A stretch of 64,000 nucleotides of DNA, taken from the NCBI GenBank assembly GCA_036250225.1, contig JAPZLL010000020.1, forward strand, positions 372,001 through 436,000, given 5' to 3'. A program made the translations under genes and the position numbers. Every line of letters starts with the position of its first letter. Within the stretch, counting starts at the first letter, position 1. This DNA is from Cercophora sp. LCS_1. Lineage: Eukaryota > Ascomycota > Sordariomycetes > Sordariales > Lasiosphaeriaceae. This document shows, piece after piece, positions 52,307 to 63,913 of the stretch. A model generated the notes under the pieces. It had not been told where the DNA came from. It ran no database searches and saw only the letters and a list, made by a program, of their open reading frames with translations.

Positions 52307-53694
52307 TTACAAGGTAAACAAAACCGCAGCCCCACAGAGAATAGCCACCACCCCCAGACCCGCTCTTTGTCTCCCCGCCGCTCCGACCGGCGTCCCTCCA
52401 GGTCCAACCGTAATCGTTGCCGTTGCCGGCGGTATCTCGGTCGACGCAGGCGGCGTGATGCCCGTTGTAAAGGGGATTCCACCCGTTGCGCTAGCACCAC
52501 TGTACGCCGGTGCTTGGGTCGCAAGTGCAGGATCAGGTTTGGCTGCTACATTGGCAGGATTGAGCACACTGTCTGGTTGTTAGTCATTTCTCTCTCCCTC
52601 TCTCTCCCTCTCTCTCTCCTTTGCCCAGAAATCTTTCAACGTTGCAATTTCCTTCCTGGGAACGGCAAGCAAAAAAAAAAAAAAAAAAAAAGGAACAAAG
52701 CGGCTGTCGGTAGTTACCTAGGACCTAGGTACCTGGGCCGGGGGGTTGGAAGGAGAAGAAGGAGAAGAAGAAAGGAAATATAGCTTACGCACTTATCGAT
52801 AAAATGCACAACCCCATTGGCAATCAACACATTGCCCACCACCACCCTGGCGCTGTTCACAAAAATCGCCCCGTCCTCCCGCCGAAACGTCACGTCCTCG
52901 CCCAGCTCGGTCGCGGCCGTCATCCCATCGCTCAGCGCGTCGCTGTACAGCACCGAGCCTTTGAGCACGTGGTACCCCAGCACGTTTTGGAGGTCCTCGG
53001 CCGACATGCCGGCAACCAAATTGCCCACGCTCTCGAACGCGGCGTTGGTCGGCGCGAACACGGTCAGCTCGGGCGTCGCGTCGAGCGAAGCTGACAGCCC
53101 CGATTGGCTGATGGCGCCCACGGCGGCCGTCAGGTTGGCGCTCAGCAGCGTGCCGGTCAGGTTGGTTGGCAGGGAGAGCATCGAGTCGATGATGTGCACC
53201 GTGCCGCCGGTGAAGTTGAAGTCGGTTGTTTGGAGGGTTGAGGAGGCTTGGGAACCCGAGATGAAGGTCACCGCGCCCGACGAGGGGGAGGTGGTGGAGA
53301 TGATGCGTTGGCCGCCTGTGACGTTGGCGTAGGACGCGCTGTTGAGGAGGGTGCGGATGTAGAGCGGGGACGGAGAGGAGGAGGAGGAAAAGTTGGTGGC
53401 GTAGTATGTCCCGTTTAGGACGTGGTAGGACAGGAGGGCGGAGAGGTAGGATGGGTCTGTGTTGGCTTGGTTGAGGACGGAGGAGGGGAGGGATGACAAG
53501 GCGTTGTTGGAGGGTGCGAGGACGGTGATGTCTGAGGCGCTGCTAAAGGTGTTGAAGAGAGCTTGTTGTTGTTGGAGGAAGCCGTTGAGGATGGAGAGGG
53601 TGGCGTTTTGCGAGGCGAGCATGTCGGCTAGCGTGATGGTTTGGGCTGTGGCCGCGCTGGCTGTTACCAGGTGGGTGAGGTGTTTTGTTTTCAT
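52307..53694 (-). CDS. secreted double fasciclin (FAS1) domain protein, GPI-type
   Basis: Exons 53694-52793 and 52568-52307 join in phase (GTGCGT donor at 52792, CAGACAG acceptor), restoring VHFIDNVLNPANV, and give 387 residues. The intron is 224 nt, unusually long here, with A-rich and GA-rich tracts. A signal peptide (MKTKHLTHLVTASAATAQ) precedes two FAS1 repeats: FSSASDITVLAPSNNAL...LLSYHVLNGTYYA and LDATPELTVFAPTNAAFESV, ending in LGYHVLKGSVL. Each repeat ends with a VHxID-type box. Several N-glycosylation sites occur (NAT, NGT, NLT). The C-terminal exon is Pro/Thr/Ala-rich and ends RQRAGLGVVAILCGAAVLFT, a GPI-like signal. FAS1 proteins act in adhesion or cell-wall association. Confidence 0.9.
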
Positions 53695-55149
53695 GGTGGT
53701 GAGAGATGGACAAAGTAATGGAAGTGAAGGAAAGAGATGGGAAAACGACGGCGCTGGATTTCTTTCTGAGGAACGATTTACGGACACAATCGGGTTGGAT
53801 TGGATTGCTCTGGGACTTGGGTTGCTTTAACACATGATGGCGACCGCGTCCTCGGGGTCTTCGGTCTGGAAGTGGGCGCATGCAGGCCGAAACCTCCTCG
53901 CATCCCGGGAACCCTCCGCACATTGGAACGATGCATCGGCCGATGGCCTGCATACCGGGATCTTGGGATATCCCGAGTGTGGCGACGAGGTGCGACGACA
54001 GGTCTGGACCTTTTCGTCACCCAACAGCCACGCAGCGGGGGCCAAGTTCATTCCAACTCCGAGTCTGCACATGAGAGATCGGACACGAAAATCTTTGCAC
54101 ATCAACACCCGCGGAGGGCCATTCACAGGTATTATAATGGGTGAGTGCGGCTCAGGGCATCTGATATGCTTTCGTCCGGCCTGGTGCTTGGGCTAGCGTT
54201 GCCTGATGGATCAGTAAATAGAAGAGACTTATGCGGCCAACGCCTCCTGCATGAGTGGTGAAGATTGGCTGTTTTGTGTAACGAGGCTAGGCACACGAAA
54301 AAGGAATTTTTGTACCTCGTCCACGTAAGATTGATAAACCCGGCTCAGGCCTGGCTCAGGATTTGCTCAGGCTTTAAGGTCATCACCCGTCCTACAGAAA
54401 CTTGATCAATGGCTCCTTAGACTCGGAGCTACTAAGCATGTTTCCGCCGTTACAGCGGGTCCAATACAGACATGAGCTGAAGCTGTGGGTTGAGTGTTGT
54501 GCGCTTCCCACTGATGGTTTTGATTGTAAACGTGGGGGGGGGGGATGTGGGTTGAACCTTGTGTAACCAATGATCTTGTGTTATATAATTCCAAGCTAAT
54601 CACGACATCGTTGGTCTCTGGACACTGCACTAACAGGAGGAGGAAAAGCCAACCAAATATCCTACACATGACGAAAACACACATGCGTGTACGGACCATG
54701 AATTCTGAATTTGAACGAGAAGAGTTTCCATTGCTAATTATCTTGCTGGGAAATGGATAGCGATTTGCAGTGGCTGCGGTGCAGGATTGACGAACCCAAT
54801 GTTCCGAGTTGAGAACAATCATCAGACCTAGAACTTCTGCCTCAATCGCACATCCTTACCGTGTATTATCAGGTATCCCTTCGGCCACTAGTGAGAAGCC
54901 ACACAACATCCAACAGGTCAGGCGCTTGCTTTTCTCGGAATGGACTTCGTCCAGGGCCACATGCCTGCGTATCGATGGAAATTGTAAGGCTTGCTAGCCC
55001 TGCCGCATCTTAGCGGCACTGCAGCGTGATGTGATGGTGGCGCTGTTTGACCAATCCTCAAACTATCATGACTGTGAATCCCTGTACCCCAACCTCTCCT
55101 TTGGGGACCCTGCTTCGCCCATGCATACACATACTCCTTATCAAGGAAA
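53695..55149. other. intergenic, nothing supported
   Basis: About 1.45 kb with short overlapping frames and a G9 run near 54535. The portion after 54800 may hold further decayed sequence of the P450 fragment downstream, but no assembled exon is supported. Confidence 0.3.
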
Positions 55150-55879
55150 TCATGAGTGCCATATACTCCACCGATTCTATTTGTCTGCGGGGTCGGCGTT
55201 GATGACGAATATACTCTGCTCGCCGGCTCCCAGAAGAGTGTGGACAAGGCAGCAATCGCGGGGAGAATGCTCGACGCAGATGTTGTCAAGGGCCCGGCGG
55301 CAAGCAGGATCTGCCGTGCCTGAATGCGGTGCTGAAGGAAGGGCTCAGGCTGTGTCCTCCTTTTCCATGGATCCTGCCCAGAGTCATTCCGGACGAGGAG
55401 GGCGGAGACAAAACCATTTGTGGGACTTGGTTGCCGGCTGGAGTAAGTTTGCATGCTGCATGGTCATATCAATGTGCCTGAGTCGGGAGTTTTGTTTTGC
55501 TGACCTGACCTGTCTGGAACTTGAAGCCAAGGTATCGCTCCACACAAACGCGATTCATCGGAACCCGGAGTATTTCCATGACCCAGAATCCTTTTTGCCA
55601 GACCACTGGCTGCCCGGGGTGCTTAATCCAAATGCGAGGTTACCGTTCGCCCATGACCGTCGGGAAGCCATGCAGTCCTTCCTCGTTGGGCCCCGAGCGT
55701 GCATCGGACAGAACCTGGCATGGGCAGAGATGCGGCTGATTATTGCAAAGTTGGTCTGGTCGTTTGACTTGGGCCTCCCGGACGATAGGAGGGAATGGGT
55801 GCGATGGGAGGGTCTGAAGGCTTTTATTGTTATGGAAAAACCGCCAATCAATGAGACGTTGAAGCTGAGGCAAAATTGA
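55150..55879 (+). pseudogene. cytochrome P450 C-terminal fragment
   Basis: The 5' part is decayed: near 55210 a frame reads LLAGSQKSVDKAAIAGRM (the helix I/J area) and ends at a stop. From about 55305 a second frame reads CLNAVLKEGLRLCPPFPWIL (helix K with ExxR) and VIPDEEGGDKTICGTWLPAG. An intron of about 88 nt (GTAAGT ... CCAAG) leads to VSLHTNAIHRNPEYFHDPES, FLPDHWLPG, the heme-binding loop FLVGPRACIGQ with its Cys, and NLAWAEMRLIIAKLVWSFDL to TGA at 55877. The membrane anchor, helices A-H and the oxygen-binding motif are missing, so this is a truncated relic. The heme loop has Val where FSxGPRxCxG is usual. It lies 1.2 kb upstream of an MFS transporter and an FAD monooxygenase. Confidence 0.8.
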
Positions 55880-57044
55880 AAGAGAGCCTCTTTTCGCACC
55901 CCGCCATTTTGCTTCTTACCATACGGTACCCACTCATAAAGAAATGATTGTTACCCCCATCGCTTTTATTCATCTCGACTATTATAGCTTATGTTGACCT
56001 TTAGCTAGCCTATGTCAACCTGTAGCCCAGCCTTGAAGTGCCAAGAACGACCCGCCAGCCGGCGTTCAGTCAAGGCGCAGTCTGAGGCGAGGCGCAAAAG
56101 TCGGTCTTGATGACTGGTAAGGAAGGTACCAAGGTCGCCTTGCCCCCGTAACAATAGTGTTCCAGTACTTTTGTTTCACTTCAATCCTCTTCATCCTTGG
56201 AATGAGAAATAATAGCGTTTGTTTGGATGTCAAGACCGGTGAGGTAGTTAGCCTGCTCAAATGCAGAGCTCAGAATGATCTTACCTCTCCGAGTCCAAAA
56301 GCGACAAGGAGGATTAAACCTCGCCATCACATGTCGAAGCTGTTGGGTTTGGGGTGCGGGATGTAGTGGAGAGGTTAAGAAATCCTTCTAGGATCACCTT
56401 TGGTCGAAAACGGACAAACCGGTGGGAATGCACACGCTGACCGACAGTTTGAAAGTGCCAGCTCCGCTCTCAACTGCATCGACAGGGAACACGTACCCGA
56501 CGGGCCGTGTTAGCTTGAATCAGTGGGCGACAAAGTTCCTCTGCCGCCAGGAAGACCCCTGAAGGCGGCGGTTACACAGCATTTGTCCGATACAACGGCA
56601 CTGAGGGGTCAAGCATGGCAACAAGCCCAAATCGGGCCATTAACCGCCCAACCACAGCTTGTCACTGTTCAGGCGCCGGGGTTGCTCGAGCGGAATGAAA
56701 AGCAGAAAACGACGGGTCGACAAAGAACCTTGCAGGAAACCCTAGTATAGGGCTCTGTGCAACACCAAAAACCAATGCCCATCAGACGATATATTGCCGC
56801 GAGTTGCATCAATGCCACGTTCCAGGCCGTAGCCGGCAGATTTATCGTTGCACAAACCAAAACAGACACGCGGAGAGAGAGAGACAGTCTGCGGCATCTA
56901 AAATGCCGAGACTTTGTGTCATCAGTCATGGGAGATAAAACCACGACTCTCATCAACAACCCCTCAGAACATACTGGATCTTCAACACCAGCAACAATCG
57001 TCACTAGCATCATCATAATCACAAAACCGAAGGAAAAAAAAAAT
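55880..57044. other. intergenic and 5' region of the MFS gene
   Basis: About 1.2 kb. The frame of the MFS gene is open back to 56757 with an in-frame ATG at 56928, but this part is low-complexity and ends in an A-rich run just before ATG 57045. Confidence 0.35.
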
Positions 57045-58806
57045 ATGGACAGAAAACAACCCAACCCCTCCACCTCCTCCTCCACTCTCTCCCCAACCCC
57101 TCCACAAACCACCGCCATTCTAACCCGCCGCCTCCTCCTCAAACTCGACGTCCGCATCCTCCCCATCCTCATCCTCCTCGTCCTGACCTCCTTCCTCGAC
57201 CGCACCAACGTCGGCAACGCGAAGCTCTACCACCTCGAAGCAGACCTCGGCATGACCAACGCCCAATACAGCCAAGGCCTCGCCGTCTTCTACCCGCTCT
57301 ACATCCTGGCCGAGGTGCCGAGCAACCTGGTGCTCAAGCGCGTGACGCCGCGCATCTGGCTGGCGTTTATGACCTTTGCCTGGGGCGTCGTGTGTCTGGG
57401 CATGGGCTTCATCAAGAATTTTTCCCAGTTCATCGCCATGCGCGCCATCTTGGGACTTGCCGAGGGTGGGCTGTTCCCGGGCATGGTGCTGTACTTGTCG
57501 ACGATTTATACGCGGGCCGAGCTGGCGTTGCGGATTGGGGTGTTGTATACGGCCACGAGTTTGTCGGGGGCTTTTGGGGGTCTGTTGGCTCGGGCGTTGG
57601 CCGAGATTGGGGATCGAGGAGGACTCAGTGCGTGGAGGTGGATTTTCGTTATTGAGGGGTTGTTTGTAAGTTTTTTTTCTTCTTTTTTTCTCCCTCGTTC
57701 CTTTTCTTTTCGGGGGCGTGTTTGAACGGCGACTGATGAAAACAGACGGTTGTTGTTGCGTTTTTCACGTGGCTTGTTTTACCGAATAATATCACGACTG
57801 CGCCGTTTTTGACGGAGGAGGAGCGTGAGGTTGGGGAGCAGAGGCTTGCGGGGGCGCTACATGGGACTGGGAGTAAGGAGGTGTAAGTCATTGCTACCGG
57901 TGGAAAACATGTTGGCTGACCTTTTAGTGACGAAAAGTTCTCCCTGAGTGAGGTCGGCAGGGCATTTCTGAGTCCTCAGACATGGCTAACTGCTGGCGCT
58001 TACTTTGGATTACTATCGGGCATCTACTCGTTTGGTCTCTTTGTGAGTTGAGTTGAGACACAGTATGGATTTGACAGATGCTGACGAGACAGCTCCCAAC
58101 CATCATCTTCGGACTCGGTTACACAGCCCACGAAGCCCAGCTGTGGTCCGTTCCTCCATATGCCGTCGCAGCATGCACAACCCGTACGTTGTATTCCCCT
58201 GCTCAAAAAGAAAAGCAAAGGAAAAAAAAAAAAAAAAAAGGAAAACACAGCTAACAACAGACCAGTCTTTGTGGCCTTCATGTCAGACCGCCTCAAAGTC
58301 CGCGGCATCATGATGCTCTGCACCATGCCCGTCGCCATCATGCAAGTTTTTTTTTTCTCCGCCAGTTCAAAATCCAACCCCATACACCCATGCTAACACT
58401 CACAAGTGGCTACGCCGCCATCGCAAACATGGACAACCACCCCAAAGCCAAATACGGCATGACCTTCCTCATGGCTACCGGCATCTACAGCAGCGTGCCC
58501 TGCGTGCTCGCCTGGCTGAGCAACAACAGCGCAGGCCACTACAAGCGCGCCACGTCCGCCGCCCTCCAACTGTCCGTGGCCAACTGCGGCGGCATCCTCG
58601 CCGTATTTTTGTATCCGGACGTCCAAGGGCCCAGCTTCCACAAGGGCCACACAATCGTCATGTCGCTCCTCACCTTTGGGTGGTTCCTGATCCTGACCAA
58701 CGTGCTATACTGCGCCAAAATCAACCGCGACAAGGCGCGTGGTAAATACAATGATTTCTCGTCGTCAGGCGACGACCGCGATCCGGAATTCAAAATGGTC
58801 ATGTAA
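57045..58806 (+). CDS. Dal5/TNA1-type MFS transporter (anion:cation symporter family)
   Basis: Six exons, 57045-57665, 57746-57882, 57928-58042, 58093-58183, 58251-58341 and 58407-58806, sum to 1455 nt (484 residues). The protein has the ACS family opening LDVRILPILILLVLTSFLDR followed by TNVGNAKL, the loop NLVLKRVTPRIWL, FIAMRAILGLAEGGLFPGMV, a LSDR-like loop FMSDRLKVRG, and YKRATSAALQLSVANCGGIL near the end; about 12 helices are expected. Such transporters import carboxylates, vitamins or allantoate-like compounds. The intron before 58251 needs the CACAG acceptor to stay in frame, although a nearer CTAACAACAG site (58260) would break it. The last intron, 58342-58406, uses a GC donor (GCAAGT). 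The start at 57045 is preferred; 56928 is an alternative. It ends 13 bp from the stop of the FAD monooxygenase on the other strand. Confidence 0.85.
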
Positions 58807-58819
58807 ATTAATAGCCTAG

Positions 58820-60168
58820 CTAATACTGCATATCCCTCCTGTCAACAGACATGTCATCCCGATCTTGAATATACTCCTCCAAACTGAGCCGCTCCGTCTG
58901 GCTGCGGACACCCATTTTGATGCCCAATTGCTGGACATGCCTTGCGTACCCCGTTGTTTCCCTTTTCCATTCGTCCCGTGTGATGTTCCCGGCCATGTAA
59001 TCGGCGTAGAGCATCGCGTCCAGGGCAGCCTGCGAGGTGCTGGCTACCGTGTGCGGCCTGAATCCGGCGAGGGCGTCCCCGACCAACACGACGCGGCCGT
59101 CGAGGAACTCGTGGTCTGGGCTGATGACGTCCGTGACGGCTTGCACAAAGGGTTTTTCGGCGGCGCATACGATTTCGGCAAACTGGGGCGGGAGGTTGGC
59201 GATGGCGATCTGTTTTTGTTCTTCCCATGCGATGGGACAGACTAGGCCTGGCGGGATGGTAATGTTGTGGCGGTGGCCGTGGCGGTCTGTCATGATTTTT
59301 GCAAGGGACGGGGATGAGGCGGGGAAGTTGGTGTAGTAGACAAAGTTGATGAGGCGTTCGCCGGGGGTGACGGTGCCGTTTAGGCCTGGGATTAGGTATG
59401 CGAGGATTTGGATGCCGGGGCCGTGGTGGAAGGTGAAGCGGTTGGCAAAGGTCGCGTGGGTTGTTGGCGTGACGGCGGATTCGGGGACGGTGCCGCGGAG
59501 GGCGCAGTAGCCTGCGTAGGTACGCTGCGTAGAGGGGGAGAAGATGGTGCGGATTGTGGACGAAGGGCCATCGGCTGCGATGAGGCGGTCGCAGGTGAGG
59601 GATCCGATTGAAGACGGGTCTGTGGTGGAGTGGTAGTGGACTTCGAGACCGGTAGTGAGTGGGTTGATGGAGGTAACTGTGTGGTTGTGCAGATGGACGG
59701 CAGACCCGTGGTGAGGAAGAGGTGGAGGAGGTGTGCAGTAGGCGGAGGCATGACCGTCATAATTGGCCCGGAGGAGATGGTAGGTTAGGTCCCACGAGGA
59801 CATGCTTTGGGGCGTATCAACCGTGTGAACGACCGTGCCGTCCTTGGAGAGGTACTGTCGACGAGAGGACGGCACACCAATGGGCTGGTCGCATCGGTTG
59901 TAGCGGTTGAAGAATGCCAGGGAGTCACCGCCTGCGACGATACCGGCGCCTTGGCTATGTAGGAGCGGAGTCGGGCTGCGTTCTAGGATGATAATGTCAT
60001 GGCCTTGTTCTTTGAGGGCAATCCCAGCGGCCAGGCCACCAAGAGAACCGCCGACCTGGCTCATGTTAATGTTTTGCACTTGTGAAATGAGCGTAGACTT
60101 ACAACGACAAATTTTAGCTTGGGCGGGTTGTGATCCCCATTGGTGAGCTTGGCATTGGTGGCGGACAT
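58820..60168 (-). CDS. FAD-dependent monooxygenase (PHBH-fold)
   Basis: Exons 60168-60103 and 60055-58820 join over a 47-nt intron (GTAAGT donor, AGCCAG) and give 433 residues. The short first exon carries the start of the Rossmann fold (MSATNAKLTNGDHNPPKLK, then FVV), completing VVVGGSLGGLAAGIALKEQG and HDIIILER after splicing. Further motifs are CDRLIAADGPSSTIR (the DG segment) and VVLVGDALAGFRPHTVAS (the GD motif), followed by a helical C-terminus. This is the aromatic-hydroxylase-like flavoprotein fold (PF01494); it hydroxylates or epoxidises small aromatic or heterocyclic substrates with NAD(P)H. The P in GDALAGFRP is usual for the family. It is tail to tail with the MFS transporter, suggesting uptake and oxidation of one substrate, which is inference. 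Confidence 0.9.
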
Positions 60169-61074
60169 GATTGCTGGTTTCTAGTGAGGCTCTAAGATTG
60201 ACTTTGGCGTGTTGGGTTGCAAGAATGCGCGGTCGAGGGTTGCATCTTATACTGCAGGCGACGTTCGGCAGTTACATTCTGTCCAACCAGACACAGTTGT
60301 TGGCGGGAAGGGCGTCGGCCGGGAAATCATCCTAGTAGATGCGCCATGTCTCCTGCACGGTTCCTCCCACTCAGACCACCGGCTGAGCCAAGGTTGCAAT
60401 ACGAGTAAAATCGAAAGACGCGCAATGAAGGAGCGATGCAATGCAGCAGTTTCTTCACCATGGCAGCCTGCATTCGAGCTATTGTTCTACTTCCTTTTTT
60501 GGCCTAGCCAACCTAGGGGTGGGTCTCATTCCGTAGCAATGTCGTAGCGCTCCCTCTCAAACCTTGTAAGTTTCCACCTTGTTCTCCACCTTCGGTTACG
60601 GTACACGCGAGTAATAGCGGCTTGTCGTCTACGAACTCCATAGTGGACCTAGTGGGGCACAGTTGTCTTATTTACCTAAGTAGGTACCTAGATAGATTCG
60701 CAGTCTGATACTATTTCCAATCCATCAGTGTGTTAGAAGGTGTGACGCGCTCAACTATGTGGTGGACCCGCGGAGAATGGGGTGCAGTGCGGCGTCGTTT
60801 GGGAGGCGCTTCCATGAGGAAAAGTGCATGAGAAATCCTCCTAGGAGCAGTGGGAGGATATCGACGCTGAACGGCGCTTACGTTGCGATGGGATTGACCT
60901 TGATGCCTCGGTGTCATGACGGCGGCGTCAAGACGTGGAGATGCATTGTTGGAACGAAAGCAGGACGTCAATGAGGCTGCATTCGGTACTATTGCATTCA
61001 GGGCGAAGTGATAGAAAGCAAGAAAAAAAATGACTTAAGTGTATCAAAGAAATCAAGAAATAGGAGCTGCGTTC
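60169..61074. other. intergenic, nothing supported
   Basis: About 900 bp upstream of the FAD monooxygenase; only short overlapping frames. Confidence 0.35.
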
Positions 61075-62601
61075 TCAGCGTCTGAGTTCCCTGTGAATCC
61101 ACATGAGTGCAACTGCTGCGAAGCCCGCCAGCGAGCCAGCCACTGTCCAAGCGGTCGCCCAGTCTCCGTACAAAAATCTCGATGCCATAACCACAACGAA
61201 GAGGGTCGTTGCGAGAATAGGTGGCAAAACAGACGAGGCATCCAATGTTGTCCAACCTTCCACCACATGAAGCCCTCGCCATTCGACCCAAGGGAGTCTA
61301 CCCCGTTTGCAAGAATCGTATATCATTCGGAGATCTCTACGACCTCAACATGTTAGTTAACTACTGTCTGACGAGCGAAGATGCGAAGACAAACTCTTTG
61401 AGATAAATTACGTCCCCGACTACTCCGTTCCATATATTCCCCTCTGCGAGCTTGGGGTTTCGAAGGAAATAAGCGTAGCGCGTGAAGATGTAGAATGAAC
61501 TGAGCTCCCGCAGCCTGTTCTTGTAGTTGGCAACGTCGCAACAGGGATCCGGCGCATCCCAAAGATTATGGCAACCGTCTCAAAAGACGCCATATTGGTC
61601 AAAATAGCAGGCATATTCCGGAGCCTCCTCCTCGGGGTATCCGAGGTATGGCACAGCTAGGCCTTTTTCGCTCTCGTTCAGTTGCCCCAGTCGGTCTATC
61701 TCAAAGTTGCTGTCAAGAGCTCTGTATGCGACAAAAATATTATCGTCGGCGTCCTCGGGCAGCCTCTGAATATGAATCTAACGTCTCGGCGTGTCAGTGA
61801 TGTACTCTGATATTGTTCCAACAGTTGTCTCGCCTTTGCAATCTGAATCTCTTTAACTCCGTAGCCTAGATACCCGAGAGCTTTACGGAGACGTGGCTTT
61901 CCCCTCCGCTTGACCCACTGAGCTCAGATCTGCTTCCACTGGGTCTCGGGATCGTATGCCTCTAGATTGACAACAAATGCTGAGCCTAGACCCACGCTTC
62001 TATCCTGATAGCAAACCAAAAGCCTTCTCACTTCCTGTTCAGACTTTTCCACTCTTTCAGGCTTGGGCACCAATTTGGGCGGTTCGGATGAGTCAAAGTG
62101 GTAACGAACTCTTCTGGCTCTGCGCGACAGATCCACGGAGAAGATTCGAGAAAAACGCTCTTGATCGACTGGTTGACGCCTTAACTCACACAATTCCCCG
62201 CGCTCCCTTGCGTTCAGCGGCTCGGACTTGGTCGTAGTATCCTTTGGTTGCATCAGCGGTCGTGGCACAGACGGAGATCTCCCAACTCCAGGCGAGTCAT
62301 CTTGGTTACCCTTCTCCAGATCGTATCCAAGGGATTGTGGGATTCTGAACCTCGGAAGAGGAGGGTTTCGAGCCTTGGGTATCTTGTTACGTTGGCTAGG
62401 GGGCTCTAGCAAAAGCCCGACTAAGAAGGTCACCAAGCCGTTTTCGATCGCGTCCCGCGGCGGGTAGGGTACTCGGATGACCTGCAAGGTTCCCTCCGAA
62501 GTGCCAATGGACTCTGAACCTCCATACGTGAGTTGTCGAGGGTATCGGGGGCGGTGATACACTGGATGAGGACGTTCGGGGGATCGTTCGCGGGGCTCCA
62601 T
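61075..62601 (-). pseudogene. decayed unidentified gene with C-terminal membrane helices
   Basis: From ATG 62601 a 225-codon frame (SIGTSEGTLQVIRVPYPPRD, RFSRIFSVDLSRRARRVRYH) ends at TGA 61926-61924. The same frame then resumes as VKRRGKPRLRKALGYLGYG and KEIQIAKARQLLEQYQSTSL. A possible intron leads to RLPEDADDNIFVAYRALDSN, another TGA at 61582-61580, and LRELSSFYIFTRYAYFLRNP with FVFASSLVRQ before a stop. A final frame from about 61320 reads RLPWVEWRGLHVVEGWTTLD, then two hydrophobic stretches (LPPILATTLFVVVMASRFLY, then AWTVAGSLAGFAAVALMWIH) and RELRR. The coding character across the stops argues for a disabled membrane-protein gene of a fungal-specific family that I cannot name. Alternative splicing around the stops was not found. 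Confidence 0.5.
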
Positions 62602-63087
62602 GCCCAGAGGTTGCCAGAGGTCGGGATACTCACAAACACAAAAATAGCAGAAATTATGTCACAAAAAAGGAAAAAAGAAAGAAGAGCCCGTATTTCAGCT
62701 TTCCGAAACATCAAGCAGAGTATCAAGCGGATCGGGGTGCTCAATTTATAAACACACGAAACAACCACCAGGCTCTGCCAGCCCGCCCAAATCTGCCTCG
62801 GAATTGACCTTGGCATCCTCCACCCACTAAAACGATGCCGTCAGTCAACAAACCGTCTACCCCGCTCCCAAATCGTCGGAACCACACCACATTGGACACA
62901 AAGAAATGCAGGAAGCTTACTCACCCAGGGACTTAGTCATCACCCTTTCTTGGTCCCCAACTCACCTATATCAATCATCGCAAATATCTTCCACGGGCAG
63001 TACTCCTCTCGATCTCAACGCATCTTCTCTTTATGCTCAGTTGCAACATCCATCTCACCAAACCCAACCCATCACAATTCTTACAAA
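62602..63087. promoter_or_regulatory. divergent intergenic region
   Basis: About 490 bp between the decayed gene (minus) and the GFA-family gene (plus). A frame on the minus strand reaches 62816 without conserved content. Confidence 0.3.
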
Positions 63088-63790
63088 ATGACAACCCCAA
63101 CCCGACGCCCCTACCACGGCTCCTGCCACTGCACCCTCACCCGCTACATCCTCTTCCTCACCCTCCCGCACACCCCACCTCCCGAAAGCGATCCCGTCCC
63201 CGGTCCCGTCCCCAAACAGCACTTTGCCCGCTGCAACTGCACAATCTGCCACAAGATCGGCACGCTGCACATCCGCGTCCCGTTTGCGCCCGATGATTTC
63301 CTGCTCCTGGCACCACTTGATCCGCTCACCGAGCTGGGGACGTATAAGCGCAAGCCGGACGGGTTCAATTTCTTATTCTGCAAGAACTGCGGGACGCGGT
63401 GTTTTACGTTTTTGGGGGAGGGCGAGGTTGTTGATGTTGATTTGGCGGGCTTGGGTGTTGATATGACACGAGGAGTGGGAGGTGAGGGCGTGGAGAAGGG
63501 GACACTGACCAGAGTGTGGAGACCTAAGCGGGAGGGGTGGAAGGAGGGACGGGCGAATGGGTGTTATTTGAGTGTTAACGGGCGTGAGTGTTTCTCTCTT
63601 TCTCTTCTTACATCGGGGACGGGATTGACAGCTGATAAATCTTGCAGAAAGCGTCGAAGCGGGCCAGGAGGGATTTGATATCTCGCTGTTTGTTGACAAT
63701 GACTGGTTGCTGTACTATGATTATCGTGAGTTGCATGGCGAGGCTAGACCGCAGCGGTATGGCAAGCCTCATGAATATGGGAGTTATTAG
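63088..63790 (+). CDS. GFA / CENP-V family zinc enzyme (glutathione-dependent formaldehyde-activating type)
   Basis: Exons 63088-63583 and 63648-63790 join in phase over a 64-nt intron (GTGAGT donor, TTGCAG), giving 212 residues. The start at ATG 63088 is followed by the zinc motif YHGSCHCTLTRYIL, then RCNCTICHKIGTLHIRVPF and FLFCKNCGTRCFTFLGEGEV, together the conserved Cys sets of the GFA family (PF04828). LTELGTYKRKPDGFNF lies between them. The second exon adds ESVEAGQEGFDISLFVDND and a Tyr-rich tail ending HEYGSY. Members are proposed to handle small aldehydes or act as glutathione-dependent lyases; most fungal paralogues have unknown substrates. The tail exon is missed if the intron is ignored. 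Confidence 0.92.
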
Positions 63791-63913
63791 CATCGAGTGT
63801 GGCGTCAGGGTCATGGGTGACTGAGATTGACAAAAAAAAAGGGTACGGCGAATGGAAAGTTCAAACGGATCAGGTCCTACACCATCAATACAGAGCATCA
63901 CAGCTAGGCCCAC

